Positions 28,382 to 35,890 of a stretch of 64,000 nucleotides of DNA are shown one piece after another; within the stretch, counting starts at the first letter, position 1; each line of letters starts with the position of its first letter. The notes under the pieces were generated by a model that worked only from the letters and a program-made list of their open reading frames with translations, did not search any database and was not told the DNA's origin. The stretch is from Prolixibacteraceae bacterium. GTDB lineage: Bacteria; Bacteroidota; Bacteroidia; Bacteroidales; Prolixibacteraceae. Position numbers and translations under genes: made by a program. Where the stretch lies: assembly GCA_028683385.1 (NCBI GenBank), contig JAQUIJ010000018.1, forward strand, positions 54,042 to 118,041. Direction: 5' to 3'.

Positions 28382-29971
28382 TTAGTTTTTAATGGATTCT
28401 TTCGTTAATTGTCCGTCAACCCGGCGCCAGATGTTGAGTGGATTGGTATCTTTCAATTCGTCGGGCAAATAACTGTCGGGCGCATCCTGAAATGCGACTG
28501 GCCGCACAAAACGCTTAATGGCGTCAACGCCAACCGAGGTAAAACGACCGTCGGTAGAAGCCGGGAACGGGCCGCCATGCTGCATCGAATAACCAACTTC
28601 AACACCCGTAGGCATTCCGTTAAAAATCAAACGGCCAACCACTTCCTGAAGCAATTCAATTTGATTCCTGAAAGTTGTAATATCGCCGGAAGTTCCCATC
28701 ACTGAAGCGGTTAATTGCCCCCGGAAGGCTTTCACGACTTCAGTCAATTCATCTGTTCCATCGCATTCAATCAGGAGTGAAAACGGGCCAAATATTTCTT
28801 CGGCCAGATTGGGATTGGCAATAAAATCGCTTCCTGAAACTCTTGCAACAACAGGTCTTCCCTGCAATTCAGCCGAAAGTTTTTCCGATTCGGCCAATTT
28901 TGCTACTTCTTTGTTTTCGAAAATGTATTTAGCTTTTCGTTCAAAATTTTTGCTGATGTTTTGATGCAACATTTTTTCAGGCAAAAGCTGACCAATCTGA
29001 TTGGCCAATTCAGTTTTAAACACTTCGGTTTCTTCTGATTTCAAAGCGATCAAAACTCCCGGATTGGTACAAAACTGTCCGGCGCCCAGGTTGATTGATC
29101 CGGCAATGGTGGCGGCCAGTTTTGCAGTATTTTCTTTCACTTTTTCAGGAAGGAGCAAAACCGGGTTCACGCTGCCCATTTCGGCAAAAACAGGAATGGG
29201 CTCTTCGCGTTTTTGAGCCAACTCGTACAAACTTTTTCCCCCGACAAAAGAACCGGTAAAAGCGACTGACTTCACTTCCGGATGAAGAACGAGCCATTGT
29301 CCGACTGAGAAATCGAATGCGTTTAGCGAAGAGAAAACTCCATCAGGCATGTCGGTTTTTTGTGCTGCCCGAATAATGGCGCCAGCAACCAACTCGTTGG
29401 TTCCGGCATGGTACGGATGAACTTTAACGATAACCGGATTTCCGGCAGCAAGAGCCGAAGCAGTGTCGCCACCAGCCGTTGAAAATGCCAACGGGAAATT
29501 GCTAGCCGTAAAAACCACTACCGGGCCAACGGGCTGAAGCATTTTGCGGATATCTGGACGAGCCATTGGTTTGCGCTCAGGCATTGCCGGATCAATGGAT
29601 GCTTCGACCCACGAACCGTCTTCGAGCACCGAAGCAAACAACCGAAGCTGACCCACTGTGCGCCCACGCTCGCCTGTGATACGTCCTTCGGGCAAACCCG
29701 ATTCGGCACAGGCGCGCCCAATCAGTTCGGGCCCTAAAAGTTCAATTTCATCGGCAATGGCGCGAAGAAACGCGGCCTTTTCTTTTCCACTTTTCTTTTT
29801 GTAGGTTTTATAGGCTTCGGTGGCCTTAGCAACTGCCAGCTCTGTTTCCATTTTGGTAGCCTCAACAAACAGCTCTGGTAATTCCGTCAGGTTTAGCGGG
29901 CTAAAAGTCTGAAAGCTTCCAGAACCTTCTGCCGACAATTCGCTGCCGATAAAGTTTTTTCCGTGAATCAT
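28382..29971 (-). CDS. 2-oxoglutarate semialdehyde (2,5-dioxovalerate) dehydrogenase
   Basis: A 529-residue aldehyde dehydrogenase. Catalytic Cys is C301 (GAGQFCTNPG), the general base is E264 (FAEMGSVNP), oxyanion Asn is N158 (FTASNFP) and the cofactor lysine is K183 (IVKVHP). The overall form matches the long 2-oxoglutarate semialdehyde dehydrogenases of hydroxyproline and sugar-acid pathways. It makes 2-oxoglutarate, the final product of the oxidative route, for the TCA cycle. It lies 10 bp downstream of the deaminase gene. NADP preference is typical of this subgroup but not tested here. Confidence 0.92.
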   Translation of the reverse strand: MIHGKNFIGSELSAEGSGSFQTFSPLNLTELPELFVEATKMETELAVAKATEAYKTYKKKSGKEKAAFLRAIADEIELLGPELIGRACAESGLPEGRITGERGRTVGQLRLFASVLEDGSWVEASIDPAMPERKPMARPDIRKMLQPVGPVVVFTASNFPLAFSTAGGDTASALAAGNPVIVKVHPYHAGTNELVAGAIIRAAQKTDMPDGVFSSLNAFDFSVGQWLVLHPEVKSVAFTGSFVGGKSLYELAQKREEPIPVFAEMGSVNPVLLLPEKVKENTAKLAATIAGSINLGAGQFCTNPGVLIALKSEETEVFKTELANQIGQLLPEKMLHQNISKNFERKAKYIFENKEVAKLAESEKLSAELQGRPVVARVSGSDFIANPNLAEEIFGPFSLLIECDGTDELTEVVKAFRGQLTASVMGTSGDITTFRNQIELLQEVVGRLIFNGMPTGVEVGYSMQHGGPFPASTDGRFTSVGVDAIKRFVRPVAFQDAPDSYLPDELKDTNPLNIWRRVDGQLTKESIKN

Positions 29972-29981
29972 GATAAACTTC

Positions 29982-30896
29982 TTAAAGGTTCAGATAATCG
30001 GGTAGCTCTGGACGTACAGCCAGCGCTTTGTTTAAAATGGTCAGGATTCGTTCGCGTTCGGCGCCAACCAAAGGAAGTCGAGGTGCGCGTACATTTTCAT
30101 TCCCCAGTCCGGTCAAAGTTTCAGCCAATTTAATGTTCTGCACCAGTTTGGTTGAAACATCGAGTTCGAGAACAGGTAAAAACCAGCGGTAAATTTTCAG
30201 GGCTTCCTGAATTTTTCCGGCTTTAATCAGGCGATAGATCGCAACCGTTTCGCGCGGGAAAGCGCAAACCAAACCAGCTACCCAGCCATCGGCGCCCATC
30301 AGAAGGCTTTCCATTCCGAGTGTATCCACGCCGGTTAAAACAGCAATGCGGTCGCCAAATTCATTTTTCATTCGAGTAACATTCGAAATGTCGCGGGTTG
30401 ATTCTTTCACGGCCTGAATGGTTGGCAGATCTTCCAACTGATGGAACATTTCAGGTGAAATCCAGATTTTGTAATCGGCCGGATTGTTGTAAAGAATGAT
30501 CGGCAATTCGGTTGCCTGAGCCACAGCACGCAGAAAAGTTACCGTTTCGCGGTCGTCGGAAGTGTAGCGCATCGGTGGTAAAAGCATCAAACCGTCGGCG
30601 CCGTTATTGCGGGCACTGATTGCTGCTGCAACAGCCGCTTTTGTTGACTGCTCGGCAACATTCATCAATACCGGCACTTTCCCGGAAACAGCCTTAACAG
30701 TATGCACAAGCAATGCATCTTTTTCCTCAGGAAGCAAAGTGCTTGCTTCTCCAAGCGATCCGCCCAGAATAATTCCGTCAACTCCGGCATCAAGTTGAGC
30801 GTTCAGATTCAGGTCGAAGGCTTCAAAATCCAGTTGATCATCAGCCGTAAATTTGGTTGTTACTGCGGGAAAAACTCCTTTCCATTCAAATTTCAT
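29982..30896 (-). CDS. DapA-family pyrroline-4-hydroxy-2-carboxylate deaminase
   Basis: A 304-residue (beta/alpha)8 Schiff-base lyase of the DHDPS/NAL family. The Schiff-base lysine is K164 (IQAVKEST) and the tyrosine is Y136 (LILYNNP). The substrate-binding segment reads GGSLGEAS (45-52) rather than the GTTGE of true dihydrodipicolinate synthases. In hydroxyproline degradation such a protein deaminates and dehydrates pyrroline-4-hydroxy-2-carboxylate to 2-oxoglutarate semialdehyde, the substrate of the next gene. It is first in the minus-strand operon, opposite a divergent AraC gene. Another 2-keto acid aldolase activity is possible, but the context is strong. Confidence 0.9.
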   Translation of the reverse strand: MKFEWKGVFPAVTTKFTADDQLDFEAFDLNLNAQLDAGVDGIILGGSLGEASTLLPEEKDALLVHTVKAVSGKVPVLMNVAEQSTKAAVAAAISARNNGADGLMLLPPMRYTSDDRETVTFLRAVAQATELPIILYNNPADYKIWISPEMFHQLEDLPTIQAVKESTRDISNVTRMKNEFGDRIAVLTGVDTLGMESLLMGADGWVAGLVCAFPRETVAIYRLIKAGKIQEALKIYRWFLPVLELDVSTKLVQNIKLAETLTGLGNENVRAPRLPLVGAERERILTILNKALAVRPELPDYLNL

Positions 30897-30971
30897 GTTT
30901 TCAGGTATTAAATGTTATACAATTCAGATTTTTTATAAAAAGATTTAATGATCTTCTACTCTGCAAATCTA

Positions 30972-30988
30972 TTTAGAATCATTCTGAA
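30972..30988. promoter_or_regulatory. Palindrome in the divergent hydroxyproline/AraC promoter region
   Basis: TTTAGAATCATTCTGAA is a 17-bp near-perfect palindrome (core AGAAT-C-ATTCT) in the middle of the 210-bp gap between the divergent deaminase and AraC genes. Its position suits an operator for the divergent regulator. AraC proteins usually bind direct repeats, so another factor is possible. The assignment is by position and symmetry only. Confidence 0.4.
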
Positions 30989-31106
30989 TAAATACTTCAA
31001 TCTTATCCTGAACCAATACGATCTTATCATTGTTTGTTGGAAATGTATAAATGAACGGAATATTTTATACCATATTCAATAAAGATGGAAATTCGAAAGA
31101 CTTAAC

Positions 31107-31973
31107 ATGAAAATTCTACCATTCAAAATAGCAAAGCCAGTTAATGAGTCGGTTTGGGTTCAAAACGATCATCTCCCTCATTTGTATGATATTCTGCACC
31201 AGCATGATGAATTTCAAATTACCTTAATTCAGGAAAGTACAGGGAACGTGATTGCAGGTAACCGAATCTGCGAGTTTAATGCCGGAGATATTTTTGTCTT
31301 TGGAACCAAATTACCACATGCCTTCCGAAACGATGCTGCGTATTATCATTTGGAGAATCAGCTTCAGGCAAGGGCGCTTTCAGTTTATTTTGAATGGACA
31401 GTATTTGGCGCCACATTTTGGGCTCTTCCTGAAACCAAATTGTTGAGTGACTTTGTGAAAAAAGCAGAGCGTGGAATTTATTATCAGGGAAGCACTCATC
31501 CTGAAATTGCTGAAAGCATAGAAAAACTAGCCAATGAGAACGAGACCGAACGGATGATTATGCTGTTCACCGTTTTAAACCAATTGGCAACTTCGGCCAC
31601 ATGCGAGGTTTTATCAAACGAAGGAACTTACAACAAGCTGAACGAAACCGACGAAAAAAGGCTGGATGCGGTTTACCGATTCACATTAAAAGAATACTAC
31701 CGGCCAGTGAGCCTGGAAGAAATTGCAGGAATTGCCAACATGACGGTCAACTCGTTTTGCAGGTATTTCAAAACCCGGACCCGCAAATCGTACCTCGACT
31801 TTCTGACTGAGTTTCGAATTGGGCAGGCTTGCAAATTGCTTCAGCAAGAAGAGTCTAGCATTGCCGATGTTGGGTTCCGAGTAGGATTTGGAAATTTATC
31901 GAACTTCAACCGGAAATTCAAAGAGCTGAATGGCTGCACTCCCAAAGAGTATCGCTTAAGATTACGACTTTAA
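31107..31973 (+). CDS. AraC family transcriptional regulator
   Basis: A 288-residue protein. The N-terminal cupin-like sensing domain (about 1-110) contains HLYDILHQHDEFQITLI and FNAGDIFVFGTKLPHAF, typical of the AraC cupin arm. The C-terminal double HTH (about 185-288) contains YYRPVSLEEIAGIANMTVNS and SIADVGFRVGFGNLSNFNRKF with the PKEY end. It is transcribed divergently from the oxidative hydroxyproline operon. Control of that operon, and perhaps of hypD, by hydroxyproline or a pathway intermediate is the likely role; this is inference. Confidence 0.9.
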   Translation: MKILPFKIAKPVNESVWVQNDHLPHLYDILHQHDEFQITLIQESTGNVIAGNRICEFNAGDIFVFGTKLPHAFRNDAAYYHLENQLQARALSVYFEWTVFGATFWALPETKLLSDFVKKAERGIYYQGSTHPEIAESIEKLANENETERMIMLFTVLNQLATSATCEVLSNEGTYNKLNETDEKRLDAVYRFTLKEYYRPVSLEEIAGIANMTVNSFCRYFKTRTRKSYLDFLTEFRIGQACKLLQQEESSIADVGFRVGFGNLSNFNRKFKELNGCTPKEYRLRLRL

Positions 31974-32007
31974 AGTATTGAAAAAATCTACAAGTTTTTG
32001 ATATAGT

Positions 32008-32430
32008 TTACTTCAGCTTTACTTTCAATTCGAGAAGTTTCACCACATTTTCGAAATCTTCAGGCGAGCGCACCTCAATAGATACAGCGCGGCTATGGGC
32101 ATATCGTTTGGCATTTCGAAATTGTTCCTTGATATTTTCAGGGAGTGCACTTGCCTCAATTATAGGCTCAGCTTTATCGCCAAACCAAAAACTTATCCGG
32201 AATGTATCTTTTATGATTCCAGCCCAATAAAGCGTTTTTTTCTTCCGGAGAGCCCGGTACAACCAACTTTTACCATCGTTGTAGAACCGCCATTCTTCGG
32301 TGATATCGAAGTGATTTTCATAGAGGTACTCAATCAGTTGTTCCCAGTAAACACTGTTTTCGCCAATGATCGAAAAGATCAGTTCTTCGGTTGGCTGTAC
32401 GTTGGGGTCTGTTAATACGATGGGTTCCAT
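32008..32430 (-). CDS. DUF3788 family protein
   Basis: A 140-residue protein when started at the ATG whose complement ends at 32430 (MEPIVLTDPNVQPTEEL). An upstream in-frame start (32517) would add a 29-residue stretch that overlaps the queA terminator and does not look conserved. The body (IGENSVYWEQLIEYL, EWRFYNDGKSWLYRALRKKKTLYW, FRISFWFGDKAE) matches DUF3788, a small soluble family whose role I do not know. Some relatives are annotated as DNA-modification-linked, but nothing here supports that. It lies convergent to the AraC gene with a 34-bp gap. Confidence 0.75.
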   Translation of the reverse strand: MEPIVLTDPNVQPTEELIFSIIGENSVYWEQLIEYLYENHFDITEEWRFYNDGKSWLYRALRKKKTLYWAGIIKDTFRISFWFGDKAEPIIEASALPENIKEQFRNAKRYAHSRAVSIEVRSPEDFENVVKLLELKVKLK

Positions 32431-32499
32431 AAGTTTCAGGTTAAAAAATGGGTTTTCAAAAGCTTTACTAAGGTACGAAGTTAAGTTATTCCGGAAAGC

Positions 32500-32536
32500 A
32501 AAAATCCCCGCCAACATGAAAGTTAACGGGGATTTT
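32500..32536 (-). terminator. Rho-independent terminator after queA
   Basis: AAAATCCCCG (32501-32510) and CGGGGATTTT (32527-32536) form a perfect 10-bp stem with a small interior mismatch and loop. On the minus strand the stem is followed by a T-rich run. It lies about 20 bp after the queA stop and should end the yfhO-ftsX-truB-queA transcript. Confidence 0.85.
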
Positions 32537-32555
32537 CTATTTTGAAAGATAAATA

Positions 32556-33605
32556 TTACAGAATCAGCATGGCATCGCCATAAGTTCCGAAACGGTATTT
32601 TTCTTTGATTGCTTCTTTGTAGGCTTTCATCAGGTTATCGTATCCGGCGAAACCGGCAACCATCATCTGAAGTGTTGAAAGTGGTAAATGAAAATTGGTA
32701 ATCATCCGGTTAGCCACACTAAATTCGTATGGAGGGAAGATAAATTTATTGGTCCAACCTTCATATGGTTTTAAGTGTCCCTGAGTGGATACCGAACTTT
32801 CGATGGTGCGCATTACGGTTGTTCCTACAGCACATATATTTTTCTTTGCATCACGGGCAGCATTTACAATCTGACAAGCTTCTTCTGAAATCCAGATTTG
32901 CTCAGAGTCCATTTTGTGCTTGGTCAAATCCTCAACATCAACACTTCTGAAGTTTCCTAGTCCAACGTGAAGGGTGACATAACTGAACTTAACTCCATTA
33001 ATTTCCATGCGTTTCATCAATTCGCGGCTGAAATGCAATCCGGCAGTTGGAGCGGCAACGGCACCTTCATTCTTGGCAAAAATAGTCTGATAGCGATCCT
33101 TATCTTCAGGCTGAACGGTACGCTTGATGAATTTGGGAAGCGGAGTTTGGCCTAAACCATAAAGCGTTTTCTTGAACTCGTCGTATGGTCCGTCAAATAA
33201 AAACCTTAATGTACGTCCCCGCGATGTTGTGTTATCAATGACTTCAGCAACCAACAGGTCGTCTTCACCGAAATATAATTTATTACCAATACGAATTTTA
33301 CGGGCCGGATCAACCAATACATCCCAAAGGCGCTGTTCGCGGTTCAACTCGCGCAACAGGAAAACTTCAATTTCAGCACCTGTTTTTTCCTTGTTGCCGT
33401 ACAAACGGGCCGGAAATACTTTGGTATCATTGAAAATTAGTACATCATCATCTCCAAAATAATCAACAATATCTTTAAATATTTTGTGTTCAATTTTGCC
33501 GGTTGAACGATTCAAAACCAATAGTTTTGACTCATCTCTGTTTGGAGCAGGATGCAATGCAATTAATTCTTCAGGTAAATCGTATTTAAACTTTGATAAT
33601 TTCAT
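32556..33605 (-). CDS. queA: S-adenosylmethionine:tRNA ribosyltransferase-isomerase QueA
   Basis: A 349-residue protein of normal length. QueA transfers and isomerises the ribosyl part of SAM onto preQ1 in tRNA to form epoxyqueuosine. Typical blocks are [14 protein letters not shown] at the N-terminus, [44 protein letters not shown] and the C-terminal [19 protein letters not shown]. It is the last gene of a minus-strand housekeeping operon, 86 bp after truB, followed by a strong terminator. Confidence 0.97.
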   Translation of the reverse strand: MKLSKFKYDLPEELIALHPAPNRDESKLLVLNRSTGKIEHKIFKDIVDYFGDDDVLIFNDTKVFPARLYGNKEKTGAEIEVFLLRELNREQRLWDVLVDPARKIRIGNKLYFGEDDLLVAEVIDNTTSRGRTLRFLFDGPYDEFKKTLYGLGQTPLPKFIKRTVQPEDKDRYQTIFAKNEGAVAAPTAGLHFSRELMKRMEINGVKFSYVTLHVGLGNFRSVDVEDLTKHKMDSEQIWISEEACQIVNAARDAKKNICAVGTTVMRTIESSVSTQGHLKPYEGWTNKFIFPPYEFSVANRMITNFHLPLSTLQMMVAGFAGYDNLMKAYKEAIKEKYRFGTYGDAMLIL

Positions 33606-33691
33606 ATGTCTTTAATTTATTTTTTCTTGGATATTGAATAATCGTTTCTATAATCACCAGCTTAACAGAACCACGTTTTACGCGCGAGTTT

Positions 33692-34405
33692 TCAATTAGT
33701 TTCGTTTGATGAAAAATTTTCTATAAAATCTTGCACATTCCAGGCATCTTCCAATTTCAAATCACCAATTCTCGTCCTGATTAAGCCCACAAGATAAGCT
33801 CCACTTGCAAGTTCAGCACCTAAATCGCGAGCCAATGCTCTGATATAAGTTCCTTTACTGCAAACCACTCTCAGCTTGATTTCTTCTTTGGAAAAACTTA
33901 ATAATTCCAATTCGGAGATTGTAATTTTTTTCGGAGCAAGTACCATGTCGCTACCCTTTCGTGCGTGTTCATATGCCCTTTTTCCCTCAATTTTTATTGC
34001 GCTAAACAAAGGCGGAATCTGATCGTTTTCGCCAATAAAACGCTCTAATGCTTTTTGTATACGTTCAGGGGTAAGGTGGTCTGTAGGGAAAGTCTCGTTC
34101 TCAGCCGTTTCCAAATCGTATGATGGCGTTGTTGCTCCAAGTTTAATGGTTGCCACGTATTCTTTTTCCTTCGCCTGAATTTGATCGATGTTTTTCGTTT
34201 CCTTTCCGGTACAAACGATCATTAAACCAGTAGCTTTCGGATCGAGTGTCCCGGCGTGACCAACTTTCAATTTTTTAACCCCGGTTCTGCGGCAAAGAAA
34301 ATTGCGAAGTTTCCTTACCAGATCAAAAGATGTCCAATCCAATTCTTTATCAAAGAGAAGAATCTCTCCCTTTTCAAAATCATACTCTTCAATGGATTTA
34401 CCCAT
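33692..34405 (-). CDS. truB: tRNA pseudouridine-55 synthase TruB
   Basis: A 237-residue protein. The catalytic aspartate is D55 in VGHAGTLDPKATGLM. Other TruB blocks are LFDKELDWTSFDLVRK near the N-terminus, PPLFSAIKIEGKRAYEHAR and CSKGTYIRALARDLG. It lacks an extended C-terminal PUA domain, as in the short form of the family. It makes pseudouridine 55 in the T loop of tRNAs. It lies upstream of queA. Confidence 0.96.
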   Translation of the reverse strand: MGKSIEEYDFEKGEILLFDKELDWTSFDLVRKLRNFLCRRTGVKKLKVGHAGTLDPKATGLMIVCTGKETKNIDQIQAKEKEYVATIKLGATTPSYDLETAENETFPTDHLTPERIQKALERFIGENDQIPPLFSAIKIEGKRAYEHARKGSDMVLAPKKITISELELLSFSKEEIKLRVVCSKGTYIRALARDLGAELASGAYLVGLIRTRIGDLKLEDAWNVQDFIENFSSNETN

Positions 34406-34682
34406 CCTAAAACGCTTTAAAATAAGTGATTTGTATCGGAAAAACCAGTCCGATTTTCAGGCCGCAAATATAGCGATTCGATAACTATATAACCAACAGT
34501 ATATTTAACAATTACTGATGAATTACAAAGAAATACAGAAGTACGGGGGTAGCTACAATTGAAATTTCCGGGAAGAGACGAAATTAGGACGATAAAATGA
34601 TAGATAACAATCTGAATTACAGAATATAACAGGATTATCTGTTAACAAGTGTCCGTATAACAAAAACCTTGTTAACCGTTTG
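34406..34682. other. 277-bp gap with no gene between truB and DUF3098 gene
   Basis: No convincing ORF, RNA or strong hairpin is visible. In many Bacteroidota genomes, as I recall, uppP (undecaprenyl-diphosphatase) sits here; it is missing from this position. Confidence 0.5.
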
Positions 34683-34928
34683 TTATTTCTGCGATTTAGG
34701 TTTTTTCATAATGGCATAAATCTCGAAAAGAAAGCCAAAAAGAACCACCATTGGTGCCAATGTTATTCTCCTGAAGCTAAAAATTTCAGGATTGAAAGTA
34801 GATGGACTGCTCGCTTTACCTCCTGTCATGAGAAGAAAACCAAACACGATAATGACCAACCCAATAACCATTAATTTCAGGTTTTCTTTGCCCAAGGCAA
34901 ATCCTTCCATATTGTCTAAATCTTTCAT
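34683..34928 (-). CDS. DUF3098 family small membrane protein
   Basis: 81 residues when started at the ATG complementing 34926-34928 (MKDLDNMEGFALGKENLK). An upstream start adds 15 less plausible residues. Two hydrophobic segments (about 19-37 and 50-72) flank a short polar loop (TGGKASSPSTFNPEIFSFRR), the pattern of DUF3098. The family is restricted to Bacteroidota and usually follows ftsX, as here. Its function is unknown; a link to envelope or division processes is inferred from its neighbour. Confidence 0.85.
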   Translation of the reverse strand: MKDLDNMEGFALGKENLKLMVIGLVIIVFGFLLMTGGKASSPSTFNPEIFSFRRITLAPMVVLFGFLFEIYAIMKKPKSQK

Positions 34929-35002
34929 CTGTTTATTTAAAAAATTTGCGTAAAGGTAGCTGAAAAGTTCCAAATTCCAAGTTCATAATATCAGGAAACA
35001 AC

Positions 35003-35884
35003 TTAGTAATACAATTCGTCAAACTTTAGCCTAATGAATTTATTAACTGCCAAATAGGTTGAACCCCATGAAATTAATATGCCAAGAAACAAAACAGAGG
35101 CAAATACAATCCCAAAAATCGTAAAATCATCTAAACTGATAATGCCCGTCAACTCTGAGGCATATGACATCATGAGCAAAAACAGAACCAAATTGGCGGC
35201 TAAAGCTCCAATGAGGCCATATTTTATGCTTCTCTTGACAAGAGGAGCCCGGATAAAACTGTCGGTCGCGCCAACCATCAACATTGTATTAATAATGAAT
35301 CGTTGGGAGTATATTGAAATCCGGATGGTATTGTTGATGAGAGCAAAAAAGATAACTAGCAAAAGAACCGAGAAAAAAACCAGAATCAACCCGATCTTCT
35401 GTACGTTTTCGTTGATAATCTTAACCATATCATGCTGATACGATACTTCCTTTATCTGAGGATATTCCATGAATCTTTTTTCGAGAACAACCAGTTGTTC
35501 CGGTGTAGCATATTCGGCATTCAACTTCACATCAACCGACGAAAGCAAAGGATTGTAACCCAAAAAACCTGTAAAATCCTCACCCAATTCGGTCTTTAAT
35601 CTTTCTGCGGCAGTGGCTTTATCAATGTATTCAGCCTCTTTTACAAAGTTGGCCGCTTTTAGAGATTTCAACAGATCGGCAATATCGTTTTCCGGGACAT
35701 CATCCTTTAACACGAGCGTAAAACCAATATTTTCGCGGACATATTTGGCAAGCCGTTCGGCATTGAGCAATACAACTCCAAGCATGCCGATCAGGAACAA
35801 AACCATCGAAATACTGATTGTAGAGGTCAGATATGACCTGAAAATCCGTTTGTTCAGCTTTTGATGCTGTGCTTTGCCTGCCAT
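35003..35884 (-). CDS. ftsX: Cell division protein FtsX (ABC transporter permease-like)
   Basis: A 293-residue protein with the FtsX layout. It has an N-terminal cytoplasmic tail, TM1 (about 20-42), an extracytoplasmic domain (about 45-160, with GFTLVLKDDVPENDIADL and SSVDVKLNAEYATPEQL), then three C-terminal TM helices (about 165-190, 215-240, 260-285). With the ATPase FtsE it activates cell-wall hydrolases during division. ftsE is not adjacent, as is common in this phylum. It starts 6 bp after the YfhO-like gene. Confidence 0.93.
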   Translation of the reverse strand: MAGKAQHQKLNKRIFRSYLTSTISISMVLFLIGMLGVVLLNAERLAKYVRENIGFTLVLKDDVPENDIADLLKSLKAANFVKEAEYIDKATAAERLKTELGEDFTGFLGYNPLLSSVDVKLNAEYATPEQLVVLEKRFMEYPQIKEVSYQHDMVKIINENVQKIGLILVFFSVLLLVIFFALINNTIRISIYSQRFIINTMLMVGATDSFIRAPLVKRSIKYGLIGALAANLVLFLLMMSYASELTGIISLDDFTIFGIVFASVLFLGILISWGSTYLAVNKFIRLKFDELYY

Positions 35885-35890
35885 TATTTT

